A stretch of DNA of 64,000 bases from positions 62,001 to 126,000 of the forward strand of contig JBBAWX010000003.1 in the NCBI GenBank assembly GCA_040396955.1, given 5' to 3'. Numbering within the stretch: position 1 is the stretch's first letter; each line of letters starts with the position of its first letter. Both the position numbers and the translations under genes were made by a program. The notes beneath the pieces were generated by a model, which saw only the letters and a program-made list of their open reading frames with translations, was not told the origin of the DNA and searched no databases. This document shows, one piece after another, positions 8,626 to 17,301 of the stretch. Origin of the DNA: UBA965 sp040396955 (lineage in GTDB: Bacteria > Chloroflexota > Chloroflexia > Chloroflexales > Roseiflexaceae).

Positions 8626-10173
8626 ATGATAATGCCCAACCGTAATATGGCCCCTGTGACAACCGACTCTGAGCGCTTTGTTGTAGATGTACGCGAGGGT
8701 ACTGTCGGGTGGGTTACCGATCATGCGCCATGGCGCCATTGCTGGCTCTGTGGGAGCCGGCTTGGGAGCGCTACCGATGAGTACTGTGGCGGGTGTGGTG
8801 CACGGTTTGCACCACGGCAGTACCGTGCTGAATTCTTGTCAACAGACACTGTTGGGATGCTTTTTGACAAACAAATTCTTGCCAATGTGGCATTGCCGTT
8901 TGTGCGCTTTCCTGTCTGTTTCGAAGTGTTCGCCGACCAAGATGTGCTGGTAGCAGTAGCACATCAAGTAGAAGGAATGACACCAAGAGCTTTGCCTGGG
9001 CATGATGCGTTATTGTTGGCACGTGCTCTATTTACGAGTGTTGCCACGCTGATACAGGCCGGGGTTACACTCGGGCGCATTGTGCCGGAGGATGTCGTGC
9101 TCCAGAGTAACGGGACCGTGGTGTTCCGTGTGGCACCCGAGTTGTCGATGCGTCATGACAGTGACCGTGAAATCGACGAACTCCACCGACTAGGTGCATT
9201 GTTGGAGTACTTCACCGAGGTGCCACGGATTACGCGCAAGTTTGATATTGCCGATGCTGACGTGCATCCGTTGTTGCGCATTTTGGGCGATCTCAGGGAT
9301 GGGGTGCTCACGAGCTTTGTTGAGGTTATCAGTCGGGTGGAGGAGGCGCTTCAACCGTACGAACGCCAGCAGCACATGCGTGTGTCCATTGCAGCGCACA
9401 CCGATGTGGGGCGCAAACGTTCGAGCAACGAAGATAGTATTTTTTATCAGCAGATGTCCTGGCAACGTGGCAACGAGTCACACACGGTGTACATGGCGAT
9501 TGTTGCTGATGGCATGGGTGGGCATGCAGCCGGGGAAGTGGCGAGTCGCCTTGCGATTCAAGCGATGAGTGAGCACTTGCTTGCAGGGCAGTTTGTCCAA
9601 CTCCAAGATATAGGATTCGGCAACGATGTTGCCGCCGTCGTACAGTGTATCGACGATGCGGTACAATATGCAAACACGCTGGTTGTGAAAGAGGCACAGC
9701 GCCTCCAAAACGACATGGGCACTACGCTGGCCATGGTGTTCGGATTTAACGGCTTGGTCTACGTGGTAAATGTGGGGGACAGTCGTACCTATCTGTGGCG
9801 TAACCGTACCTTGCGTCGCATTACGACCGATCATTCATTGGTGATGAAGCTCGTCGAGCTCGAGCACATTGATGAAGCGGACATATATACTCATCCACAA
9901 CGGAGTGGGGTGTTGCGTTCATTGGGAATGTCTTCGGGGGTCCAGGCCGATATCTTTGTGGAGCGGCTCCGTCCCGATGATGTGTTGTTGGTCTGTTCCG
10001 ATGGGCTGTGGGAGATGTTGCGCGATGCCCAAATAACCGCTATGCTAAAGAAAAGCGGTTCTTTGCAAGCAACGACGCATGCGCTTATTACAGGGGCTAA
10101 TCAAGCGGGTGGTGACGATAATATCAGTGCGGTGATGCTCCACTTTGCTCTCGCAAGCGAGTCGCATTCGTAG
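8626..10173 (+). CDS. PP2C-type protein phosphatase with N-terminal zinc ribbon and a degenerate kinase-like middle
   Basis: The C-terminal ~260 residues are a complete PPM/PP2C Ser/Thr phosphatase: AHTDVGRKRSSNED (259-270 region), VADGMGGHAAGE, GTTLAMV, NVGDSRTYLW, TTDHSLV, CSDGLWEM and GGDDNISAV, so the metal-binding aspartates are present. Residues 39-57 form a zinc ribbon (C39, C42, C54, C57). Residues ~95-200 read like the C-lobe of a Ser/Thr kinase whose motifs have decayed: a hinge-like VAVAHQVEG, then AGVTLGRIVPEDVVLQ where HRDxKPxN is expected, then FRVAPE where DFG is expected. The start is uncertain (ATG at 8626, 8632 or 8647; none has a good ribosome site). It is followed 27 bases later by an FHA protein, so the pair likely handles phosphothreonine signals. 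Confidence 0.88.
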   Translation: MIMPNRNMAPVTTDSERFVVDVREGTVGWVTDHAPWRHCWLCGSRLGSATDEYCGGCGARFAPRQYRAEFLSTDTVGMLFDKQILANVALPFVRFPVCFEVFADQDVLVAVAHQVEGMTPRALPGHDALLLARALFTSVATLIQAGVTLGRIVPEDVVLQSNGTVVFRVAPELSMRHDSDREIDELHRLGALLEYFTEVPRITRKFDIADADVHPLLRILGDLRDGVLTSFVEVISRVEEALQPYERQQHMRVSIAAHTDVGRKRSSNEDSIFYQQMSWQRGNESHTVYMAIVADGMGGHAAGEVASRLAIQAMSEHLLAGQFVQLQDIGFGNDVAAVVQCIDDAVQYANTLVVKEAQRLQNDMGTTLAMVFGFNGLVYVVNVGDSRTYLWRNRTLRRITTDHSLVMKLVELEHIDEADIYTHPQRSGVLRSLGMSSGVQADIFVERLRPDDVLLVCSDGLWEMLRDAQITAMLKKSGSLQATTHALITGANQAGGDDNISAVMLHFALASESHS

Positions 10174-10200
10174 AGCAGTGGCGTACAAAGTGAGGTGTGT

Positions 10201-11862
10201 ATGAAATGTCAGATGTGCGGCGAGATGAATAAACTCGATGTGCGTTTCTGCGAACATTGTGGGACGCGGTTGTTGCCGCCGGTGACCGAATCCTCGGCGA
10301 TGTCTGGGGCGAATCGTGTCGTGAATGCGCTGACCTGTGGCCATTGTGGCGCCATTGTGTTGCCTGGTGAAGCGTTCTGCGATAATTGCGGGCACGCTGT
10401 GGTGTCGGCCACGAGCCAGACAAGCGCATCAATGCAGGTGGTCGATTTGCCACCCGAGGGGTTCGCCGAAACCCCCCAGAACATGAACGATTTTCACCGC
10501 AGTGAGAGTACGGCTGTCTCTGGAGGGGTGGAGTATCACATCGAAGATGACCAGTCGACACCCGCAGCTGACGTACCACCCGTTGTCGACGTGGTGGTGC
10601 CGCCGCTGGGTGCATACGAGCAAGGCGATGTCGTTGTGCCAGACGCACCGGTGGATGCCGTTGAGGTGCCAGTCGTGGTCATGCCAGAGCCAGCGAACCC
10701 CGTGATGGCTGGTGAGGTGCCACCGGTGGAGTTGCCGCCCGTCGTCGAAGCAGAGACGCCTGTCGAAGCAGAGGCGCTCGTCGATGCTACAACGGCCGTC
10801 GAAGCGGAGATTGAGCCCGACGTTGAGCCGGCTTTGGAGTATGAATTGAGCGAAGACGAGGTCCCTCCGCCTGCGCTATCGGCCGTCGACATCCAAGTGC
10901 TCAAATCAAAGCGTCAAGAGCTCGAAGCCGAAGTAAAGCGTCAAAAAGACATCATGCAACAGCTCGACCAGATGCGTCGTGCGTTCCGTGAGGTGACGCC
11001 ACAGGCAGTGTTGATGGGACTATCAGAAGCCGAAGAAAAACTGCGTGCTGCCGAGAGTGAATTGCAATCACTGCCGATTCCGCCCGAAATCGATCCCGCC
11101 GTCATTGAACGTCTGCAGAAGGATCTTGCTCGGCAAATCGAGATTATCGAGCAGTTCGAGCAGCTCCAAAAGACCTTTGGCTCGGCCACCCCGCGGGCGG
11201 TCTTGCAGGGCATCACGGATGCACGCGAAACAGAATCGGCGATTCGGGCTGAACTAAAAGCACTTGGGGTCGACATGTTGCCACCCAAAGCGCTTCACGC
11301 CGATGAAGTCATTCTCCCACCGGTAGTGGCGCCACCGCCAGCCGGAGAAGCGGTGGCGAAGCCAGCCGAAGTGTTTGCCAATATCCCCCCGGCCCCAGTC
11401 AAGGAACCTCTGGCGCCGCGCCCTGCAGATGTGCCGGCACCCGTGGTGATGCCACCACCACAAGCCAATGCGCTCGTGCCCGCCGATCCTTCTACCGCAG
11501 TTGAACGCCCCGTGAATCCGGTGGTCAACCCGGTCATCCCAGCAGCGCGCCTGCAACTCGAATCCGGCACCGTGTTGCCGTTGCCGGTGGGTCGGCGTGA
11601 AATCATCATCGGGCGCGATGATCCTATTAGCGGGGTGCACCCTGAAATCGATTTGACGCCGTACGGTGCCGAAAGTGGTGGAGTGAGTCGCCGTCATGTG
11701 CGCCTGACCGTCATCGATGGTCAGTGGATGATTACCGACCTGCAGTCCACCAATCATACCCGCGTCAACGGAGTGCGCATCGATCCCGGCGTCCCCACGC
11801 AGCTTCCCGATGGCGCACAGGTCGTCTTGGGCCGTATTGGCTTCATTTTCCGTTGCGTCTAA
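10201..11862 (+). CDS. Double zinc ribbon, coiled-coil and FHA-domain protein
   Basis: A 553-residue adaptor. Two zinc ribbons open the protein (C3, C6, C17, C20 and C46, C49, C60, C63). A long low-complexity stretch rich in Pro, Val and Glu follows. Then comes a coiled coil with two copies of a ~42-residue unit (QQLDQMRRAFREVTPQAVL and EQFEQLQKTFGSATPRAVL). The last ~100 residues form an FHA domain that binds phosphothreonine, with the conserved IIIGRD, SRRHVRL and DLQSTNHTRVNG. I prefer the ATG at 10201 over the in-frame GTG at 10195 because GTGAGG sits just before it. It is downstream of the PP2C gene, and the pairing suggests reading and erasing the same mark; no kinase gene is in the window. 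Confidence 0.87.
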   Translation: MKCQMCGEMNKLDVRFCEHCGTRLLPPVTESSAMSGANRVVNALTCGHCGAIVLPGEAFCDNCGHAVVSATSQTSASMQVVDLPPEGFAETPQNMNDFHRSESTAVSGGVEYHIEDDQSTPAADVPPVVDVVVPPLGAYEQGDVVVPDAPVDAVEVPVVVMPEPANPVMAGEVPPVELPPVVEAETPVEAEALVDATTAVEAEIEPDVEPALEYELSEDEVPPPALSAVDIQVLKSKRQELEAEVKRQKDIMQQLDQMRRAFREVTPQAVLMGLSEAEEKLRAAESELQSLPIPPEIDPAVIERLQKDLARQIEIIEQFEQLQKTFGSATPRAVLQGITDARETESAIRAELKALGVDMLPPKALHADEVILPPVVAPPPAGEAVAKPAEVFANIPPAPVKEPLAPRPADVPAPVVMPPPQANALVPADPSTAVERPVNPVVNPVIPAARLQLESGTVLPLPVGRREIIIGRDDPISGVHPEIDLTPYGAESGGVSRRHVRLTVIDGQWMITDLQSTNHTRVNGVRIDPGVPTQLPDGAQVVLGRIGFIFRCV

Positions 11863-11888
11863 AACGACGAATCACACACGCTTGCTCC

Positions 11889-11922
11889 CATACCACAGGG
11901 CATCATTGCCCTGTGGTATGCT
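11889..11922 (+). terminator. Hairpin after the FHA gene, overlapping a pcrA promoter element
   Basis: A perfect 14-bp inverted repeat (11889-11902 and 11907-11920, 4-base loop) follows the FHA gene. It lacks a strong T-run, so termination may be weak. Its right arm contains TGTGGTATGCT (11912-11922), an extended -10 placed about 30 bases before the pcrA start, so the same bases may end one unit and start the next. Confidence 0.5.
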
Positions 11923-11951
11923 GTTGTAGTATGGCGTAATTGAGGGGGCAT

Positions 11952-14201
11952 ATGACCGACGTGCTTCAGGGATTGAATGCGGCCCAACAACGAGCAGTCA
12001 CGCATATTCAGGGGCCGGTGCTGGCACTTGCCGGGCCTGGAAGCGGCAAAACGCGTGTGTTAACGCATCGGATTGCCCACATGATTCAGGCGCATGCCAT
12101 TCCAGCTGCTTCAATGTTGGCCGTGACGTTCACCAACAAAGCGGCCCGTGAAATGCGCGAACGCCTGCGTCTGCTTATCGGCGATGAAATGGCAAGTCGA
12201 GTGACGGTGGGCACCTTTCACAGCCTTGGTGCACGTTGGCTCCGGCGCTATGGGGATGCACTGGGCCTGCCTGCACAGTGGGTCATCTACGACGACGACG
12301 ACCAACAACGTCTCATGCGTCGTATCGTCAAAGAGCTCAAACTCCCCGAACGTCCGTTTACGCCGCGTCAGATTTTGGCGGTGATTTCCAATGCCAAAAA
12401 CGAAGGGGTCAATGCGGAGGCATTTCAACGCCAAGGACGAAGCCCCGAAGACCGCGTGTATGCCACCTGCTATCTCCGCTATATGCAGATGCTGGAGCAA
12501 TCTGGCGCGGTCGATTTTGACGATTTACTCGTGAAATCAGTGGCCTTGTTGCAGTTGCCGCACATCGCCACCATCTTCCAGCGCATGTACTCCTACATCT
12601 TGGTGGATGAATATCAAGACACCAACCAAGTGCAGTACGAAATGGTGCGTCGTTTGGCAGGATCACAGCGCAATCTCTTCGTGGTGGGTGACGATGATCA
12701 GTCGATCTATGGCTGGCGCGGTGCCAACGTGCGCAACATTCGCCAGTTCGAGCAAGATTTCCCGGGTGCCGAGGTGATTGTGCTTGGTGAGAATTACCGT
12801 AGCACCCAACAAATCTTGAATGTGGCACAACGGCTCATCGATGCTGCTCCCCAGCGTCCCTATCGCAAAGTGCTCCAGTCACAGCAACCTGCCGGTGAAG
12901 CGGTCTTTTGGCAGGAGTGTGCCAACCAAAACGAAGAATCACAACGTGTCTGTGATATCATCGAGCGCCTGGTGGCAAACGGCGCAGTGCAATATGGTGA
13001 TTGTGCCATCATGTACCGTACCAATGCGCAGAGCCGCCCATTCGAAGAAGCGCTAGCCCGGCGCCGGATCCCGTATACTCTGGTGGGTGGGATGCGTTTT
13101 TATGAGCGCCGCGAAATCAAAGACATGTTGGCGTGGCTCCGTCTGCTCTACAATCCCAACGACGATGTGTCGCTGTTGCGCGTGTGCGAAGAATACGCCG
13201 AAGGGGTCGGGGCTGGGAGTATGGCCCATTTGACGACGTGGGCCACAGCCCAAGGATGCTCGTTGTTTGCAGCATTCGTCCACGTGGCCACTGATAGCGA
13301 TGCGTTGCCGCAACTCAAGGGTGTCTCACGCCAACGTCTACTCAAGTTTGCGGCTCGTGTGCACCACTTGATGCAATCTGCGACGACGACGCCACTCGTT
13401 GATGTGTTTGCACAGGTCATGGTCGAGATCAACCTTGCCGATCATTTCGAGCGCCAATACGGGCGCGATGAAGCACGTCTGCGCCTCGAAAACATCAACG
13501 AACTCCAACGTGTGGCTGGCGAGTATGCCGAGTTGCCGGTTGATCTCCAGCTCGGGCAATTTCTCGAAGAAGTAGCGCTCGTGGCCGATGTCGATGTGCT
13601 CGATAAACAGGCTTCACAAAAAGGCCAGGTCATCTGCATTACCATGCATCAGGCCAAAGGGCTTGAGTACGATAATGTGTTTTTGGTGGGGCTCGAAGAC
13701 AACATCATCCCCCATGTGCGCACACACCTCGATCCACACCAAGTCGAAGAAGAGCGCCGTATTCTCTATGTGGGGATGACGCGTGCGCGCAAGCGGCTCT
13801 ACCTGATGCGCGCCGTGCGCCGCGCCGTATTCGGCAATCCTGAGCCCACCAAACGGTCGCGATTTTTGGCAGATATCCCCATGGAACAACTCACCGTGCT
13901 GACGGGCAACGGTGTGGTAGCGCCACGATCGGTGCGGTCAGCGGCTAATCCTGCATATCAAGGGTGGGGCAACGCGGCGGCCTTTCAACAGCCAAAAACG
14001 ACCCCGACACTGGATTTTGCTGTGGGGGATCATGTCCGGCATCAACGTTTTGGCGAAGGCATCGTGCTTGCCGCCAAGGTGGTTGACGACGACGTGGAAG
14101 TGGTGGTGCGCTTTGCCGATCGGGCGGTCGGTGAAAAGAAGCTCATCGCAAGCTTTGCGCGCCTGCAAAAAATCACTCTCCCGGAAGACCCCAACTCGTG
14201 A
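11952..14201 (+). CDS. pcrA: ATP-dependent DNA helicase, UvrD/PcrA family (SF1A)
   Basis: A 3'-5' DNA helicase of 749 residues used in repair and replication. Motifs in order: Q motif LNAAQQRAV, Walker A GPGSGKT (28-34), Ia AVTFTNKAAREM, II VDEYQDTN, III VVGDDDQSIYGWRGA, IV GENYRST, V ITMHQAKGLEYDNVF and VI YVGMTRARKRLYL. The C-terminus carries the PcrA-type Tudor-like tail (GDHVRHQRFGEGIVL), which in PcrA contacts RNA polymerase. I chose the ATG at 11952 with GAGGGGG upstream over the in-frame TTG at 11940. Its last 29 bases overlap the 3' end of rnhA on the other strand. Confidence 0.95.
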   Translation: MTDVLQGLNAAQQRAVTHIQGPVLALAGPGSGKTRVLTHRIAHMIQAHAIPAASMLAVTFTNKAAREMRERLRLLIGDEMASRVTVGTFHSLGARWLRRYGDALGLPAQWVIYDDDDQQRLMRRIVKELKLPERPFTPRQILAVISNAKNEGVNAEAFQRQGRSPEDRVYATCYLRYMQMLEQSGAVDFDDLLVKSVALLQLPHIATIFQRMYSYILVDEYQDTNQVQYEMVRRLAGSQRNLFVVGDDDQSIYGWRGANVRNIRQFEQDFPGAEVIVLGENYRSTQQILNVAQRLIDAAPQRPYRKVLQSQQPAGEAVFWQECANQNEESQRVCDIIERLVANGAVQYGDCAIMYRTNAQSRPFEEALARRRIPYTLVGGMRFYERREIKDMLAWLRLLYNPNDDVSLLRVCEEYAEGVGAGSMAHLTTWATAQGCSLFAAFVHVATDSDALPQLKGVSRQRLLKFAARVHHLMQSATTTPLVDVFAQVMVEINLADHFERQYGRDEARLRLENINELQRVAGEYAELPVDLQLGQFLEEVALVADVDVLDKQASQKGQVICITMHQAKGLEYDNVFLVGLEDNIIPHVRTHLDPHQVEEERRILYVGMTRARKRLYLMRAVRRAVFGNPEPTKRSRFLADIPMEQLTVLTGNGVVAPRSVRSAANPAYQGWGNAAAFQQPKTTPTLDFAVGDHVRHQRFGEGIVLAAKVVDDDVEVVVRFADRAVGEKKLIASFARLQKITLPEDPNS

Positions 14202-14808
14202 GTGTGGCACGGCGTTCGTGAGCGGAGTTCACTTTTTTGAATTTTGCCCCCGATACTCCATGGACCACCGCTTTGCAAGCTTCCCAGGTGCGGTGCTGGC
14301 CGAGTTGACCGCCAACCAAACTCAGGTAGACGGGGAACCCAGCGTCGCTCTGCGTGTGCGGTGTGCGGGAGTGTTGATGTTGAGAGCCTGCTTGTTGTTG
14401 GGCAAGTAGATTGGCGCGCTCGTTGAGTGTGTGTCCGTTGTGACCTTTGACATAATGCCACGATACGTGCGCAGCTCGGTAGCCAAGCAGTTGTTGCCAT
14501 AAGTCCTGGTTTTCGACATCATGGCCATCACGCGTCTTCCAGCCGTTTTTTTGCCAGCCAACCACCCATTTGGTGATGCCGTTGATGAGATACTGGCTGT
14601 CGGTGTACAGGTTGATGGCCTGGGCTGGCGGCGCCTGCATGAGTCCATTGAGGGCAGCGGTCAGCTCCATGCGATTGTTGGTGGTCTGTGCAACACTCCC
14701 AGCATACTCGGAGATCTGCCCTGCGGCTACGACAATCGCCGCCCAGCCGCCGCGGCCTGGATTGCCAGCACAGGCGCCGTCGGTGATAATATCAATTGAT
14801 TGGTACAT
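14173..14808 (-). CDS. rnhA: Ribonuclease HI with C-terminal hybrid-binding (viroplasmin-like) domain
   Basis: Cuts the RNA strand of RNA-DNA hybrids. The catalytic domain (1-140) has D10 in ITDGACAGNPGRGGWA, E48 in NNRMELTAAL and D70 in YTDSQYLING, but the fourth acidic site (E. coli D134, in ERxDxLA) is N133 in NERANLLA. Residues ~158-208 form a second domain with the hybrid-binding signature HRTWEACKAVVHGVSGAKF, which in eukaryotic RNase H1 sits at the N-terminus. The total of 211 residues is longer than plain RNase HI (~155). The gene converges on pcrA and overlaps it by 29 bases; its start is only 29 bases from the divergent lipoprotein gene. GAG lies before the ATG. Confidence 0.9.
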   Translation of the reverse strand: MYQSIDIITDGACAGNPGRGGWAAIVVAAGQISEYAGSVAQTTNNRMELTAALNGLMQAPPAQAINLYTDSQYLINGITKWVVGWQKNGWKTRDGHDVENQDLWQQLLGYRAAHVSWHYVKGHNGHTLNERANLLAQQQAGSQHQHSRTPHTQSDAGFPVYLSLVGGQLGQHRTWEACKAVVHGVSGAKFKKVNSAHERRATLTSWGLPGE

Positions 14809-14837
14809 ACTTACTCATGAATGGTGTGAGGATGCTC

Positions 14838-15263
14838 ATGCGGAAGTTCCTGCTTTCTATCCTAGCATGTTTTTGGCTGGTCGCTTGTGCCGGTGTCAAC
14901 AACGAAACCACCGTGCCCGATCCGCCCGACGCCCAACTCTATCAGGTGCTGGGTACATCGAGTTTGCCTGCGGTGATGGAGGCATATGACATGAACATGC
15001 ATGCCATGTTGCGTGCCAAGGGATATCGTGTCACCGAAGAAACGGTCAAAGTGCGCGTGTTGCGCCCCCTCAACGATGTCGCACAAAGCTATGACCAGGC
15101 TGCCATCGACAACGGGTGGAGCATCGACGATCCACTTCCAGCCCGCGAGAACCGTATTTTGCGCACCTATCGTCGCGGGACGCGGGTACTGATTATCACG
15201 TTGCTTGCCGAGGCAAATAGCCGAGATGGTGTGGTGATTATGCGCCTAGGGGCGGATCGGTAA
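14838..15263 (+). CDS. Small putative lipoprotein
   Basis: A 141-residue secreted protein of unknown function. MRKFLLSILACFWLVAC is a clear lipoprotein signal with the lipobox LVAC. The mature part is a single small domain with YDQAAIDNGWSIDDP and RRGTRVLIITLL. I chose the ATG at 14838 because GTGAGG ends 6 bases upstream; the frame is open to 14796, but that would overlap rnhA. The next gene encodes a similar-sized lipoprotein with a comparable layout, so the two may be distant relatives. Confidence 0.75.
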   Translation: MRKFLLSILACFWLVACAGVNNETTVPDPPDAQLYQVLGTSSLPAVMEAYDMNMHAMLRAKGYRVTEETVKVRVLRPLNDVAQSYDQAAIDNGWSIDDPLPARENRILRTYRRGTRVLIITLLAEANSRDGVVIMRLGADR

Positions 15264-15287
15264 CGTGCATGTGTGCCATTTACAGGG

Positions 15288-15293
15288 TATAAT
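15288..15293 (+). promoter_or_regulatory. -10 element before the second lipoprotein gene
   Basis: A perfect TATAAT lies 37 bases before the ATG at 15330. No clear -35 is found 16-18 bases upstream. Confidence 0.4.
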
Positions 15294-15329
15294 GCAGGCG
15301 GGAACCGACAGGGGTGAGAAGAGGAATCT

Positions 15330-15767
15330 ATGAAGTTTGTGACGCATATGTTGGGGCTGCTGGTGGTAACCGCACTCCTCGTGGCTTGTGGTGGGAGTCC
15401 AGCAGAGGTGCCGTCACCGTTGGCTCCATCTGATACGTTGAAAGTAGACAACGCCGCTTTCAACGATATTGTGACTGGGTGGGAGCAACAGGTGAGTGCG
15501 GGCCTCAAAGTGGGCATGGTGAAGCCCGAAACAATCGTGGCCAACAGTTATTTGACGAATTCGGCACTCAGCGAAGTCGTCGATTACTACAACAAGCAAC
15601 TTGGCGCTACCGGTTGGACCTACCGCAAACGCACACCCGGTCTACAAGATGGGGTCTACATCGGTGGATTCGAACACGGTACGACCTCTTTGGTCATTGG
15701 CGCCATCGACCTGACTCCATTTGGCGCGACCGGCACCTATGTCTATGTGGCGTCTGGGAACAAATAA
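15330..15767 (+). CDS. Small putative lipoprotein
   Basis: A 145-residue secreted protein. The signal peptide MKFVTHMLGLLVVTALLVAC ends in a lipobox with C20. The mature domain contains a YYNKQLGATGWTYRKR segment and ends with a beta-rich region (TTSLVIGAIDLTPFG). Similar YxxxLxxxGW patterns occur in small extracytoplasmic domains in related bacteria. GAAGAGGAA precedes the ATG. The gene ends at a very strong hairpin shared with the convergent nuoN. The function is unknown. Confidence 0.75.
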   Translation: MKFVTHMLGLLVVTALLVACGGSPAEVPSPLAPSDTLKVDNAAFNDIVTGWEQQVSAGLKVGMVKPETIVANSYLTNSALSEVVDYYNKQLGATGWTYRKRTPGLQDGVYIGGFEHGTTSLVIGAIDLTPFGATGTYVYVASGNK

Positions 15768-15774
15768 CTCATTC

Positions 15775-15819
15775 ACACAACAAGCCCCTCTCCGCAGAGC
15801 GGAGAGGGGCTTGTTGTGT
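15775..15819. terminator. Two-way terminator between the lipoprotein gene and nuoN
   Basis: A perfect 20-bp inverted repeat (15775-15794 and 15800-15819) with a 5-base loop sits between convergent genes. The T-runs are weak on both sides, but the stem is long and GC-rich. Confidence 0.75.
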
Positions 15820-15823
15820 AAGA

Positions 15824-17254
15824 CTAACTGCCAGCGAGGGCAACTGATGTGACTGTCCATGGCAAAATGCCAAGTACCACGATGGCCAGACCGACGATGG
15901 CCAGGGCAACGGTTGTGCTCGCAGCCGGGCGTTCGGCGGCGGTTGTGCTTTCGCCACTAAAGAGTTGGATGAATGTACGCACGTAGAAGAACGCGCCAAT
16001 CGCTGATGCCAAGGCGGCAGCAAGCGCCAGCCACATCGAACCTGCCGACCATACCGCACTGAGGATCTGGAATTTGGCCAAAAATCCCACAGTAGGTGGT
16101 ACACCCGCCAACGACAATAGTGCTAGTGCCATGACGACCGTCAGCCATGGGTTCCGTTCCCACAACCCGGCGAGATCGCCGATCTGCAAGTCGTGCCCAT
16201 CGGCACGCTCTACGACCATGACCACCCCGAAGGCTGCCAAGTTGGTGACCGTGTAGGCTACCATGTAAAAAATTGGCGCCATCAGCCCTTGCCCCATCGC
16301 ATTGGTCAACACCCCGAGCATGATGAACCCTGCATGACCGATGCTTGAGTAGGCCAGCATGCGCTTCACACTGGTTTGGCTAATTGCCACAATGCTCCCG
16401 ACCAACATCGTAAGTACGGCGATGCCCATCAACAACGGCTGCAACGTGCCAACCGCTGCCTGCATCATCTGGGTAAGTGCAATAATGGCAACAAAACCTG
16501 CCACTTTGCTCCCAACCGACATGTATGCAGTGATCGCCGTTGGGGCACCCTCATACACATCTGGCGTCCACATGTGGAATGGCACCAGTGACACCTTGTA
16601 GCCGAAGCCAACCAGCATCAACACGACTCCCACGAAGAAGTACAGCTGCTCAATCCCGCCACTTGGGATGCGCGACCCAATTTCGCCCAACAGCAGCGTG
16701 CCCGTGGCACCGAAGGTGAGCGCAATGCCGAAGACCAAGAATCCAGCGCCAAAAGCGCCGATGATGAGGTACTTGAGCCCGGCTTCTTCGGATGCGAGGC
16801 GCGGGTAGGCCAACGCTGTGAGGATGTACAGGGCAATCGATAAGAGTTCGAGCCCCATGAACAACGTAATCAGGCTAGAGCCTTGTACCAAAATCAGCAT
16901 ACCGGTACTAGCCAGCAGGATTAACGTGTATGCCTCGCCGCGTTCAATGCCCTGCTTTGGTAATGAATCACTAGCATACAAGATGCTAATTGCGGTGGCC
17001 ACCAAGATGATGGTGTTGATAATCAGTGTCGATGCCCCGAAGGCAATGGCGCCCGCCAACGTCACCCCTTGGCCACTCATCGGCCCCGCTACGATGGCGG
17101 CAACAGTGGCCGCCAGTGCAAGCAGTGCCGTGATACGTTTTTGGTGGTTGGGGATCGCCAAGTCTATCAGTAGCAACAGCAATGCCGATCCTGCCAGAAT
17201 CAAAATCTGCAGGATGACCGTGGCGTCGATACCGGGCAACAAGAGTTGTGCCAT
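15824..17254 (-). CDS. nuoN: NADH-quinone oxidoreductase subunit N
   Basis: Antiporter-like membrane subunit of respiratory complex I, which moves protons. The 476-residue protein is almost all transmembrane helices and carries the proton-antiporter signature GVPPTVGFLAKF, the loop VPFHMWTPDVYEGAPT and SSIGHAGFIMLG. I chose the ATG at 17254 because GGAG lies 8 bases upstream; an earlier in-frame ATG at 17269 lacks a site. It is the last gene of the nuoF-N operon. Confidence 0.95.
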   Translation of the reverse strand: MAQLLLPGIDATVILQILILAGSALLLLLIDLAIPNHQKRITALLALAATVAAIVAGPMSGQGVTLAGAIAFGASTLIINTIILVATAISILYASDSLPKQGIERGEAYTLILLASTGMLILVQGSSLITLFMGLELLSIALYILTALAYPRLASEEAGLKYLIIGAFGAGFLVFGIALTFGATGTLLLGEIGSRIPSGGIEQLYFFVGVVLMLVGFGYKVSLVPFHMWTPDVYEGAPTAITAYMSVGSKVAGFVAIIALTQMMQAAVGTLQPLLMGIAVLTMLVGSIVAISQTSVKRMLAYSSIGHAGFIMLGVLTNAMGQGLMAPIFYMVAYTVTNLAAFGVVMVVERADGHDLQIGDLAGLWERNPWLTVVMALALLSLAGVPPTVGFLAKFQILSAVWSAGSMWLALAAALASAIGAFFYVRTFIQLFSGESTTAAERPAASTTVALAIVGLAIVVLGILPWTVTSVALAGS

Positions 17255-17301
17255 AACGTTCTGCTCCATACAAAACGGCGTTGCGCCGTACTTCCGTTGC
17301 C

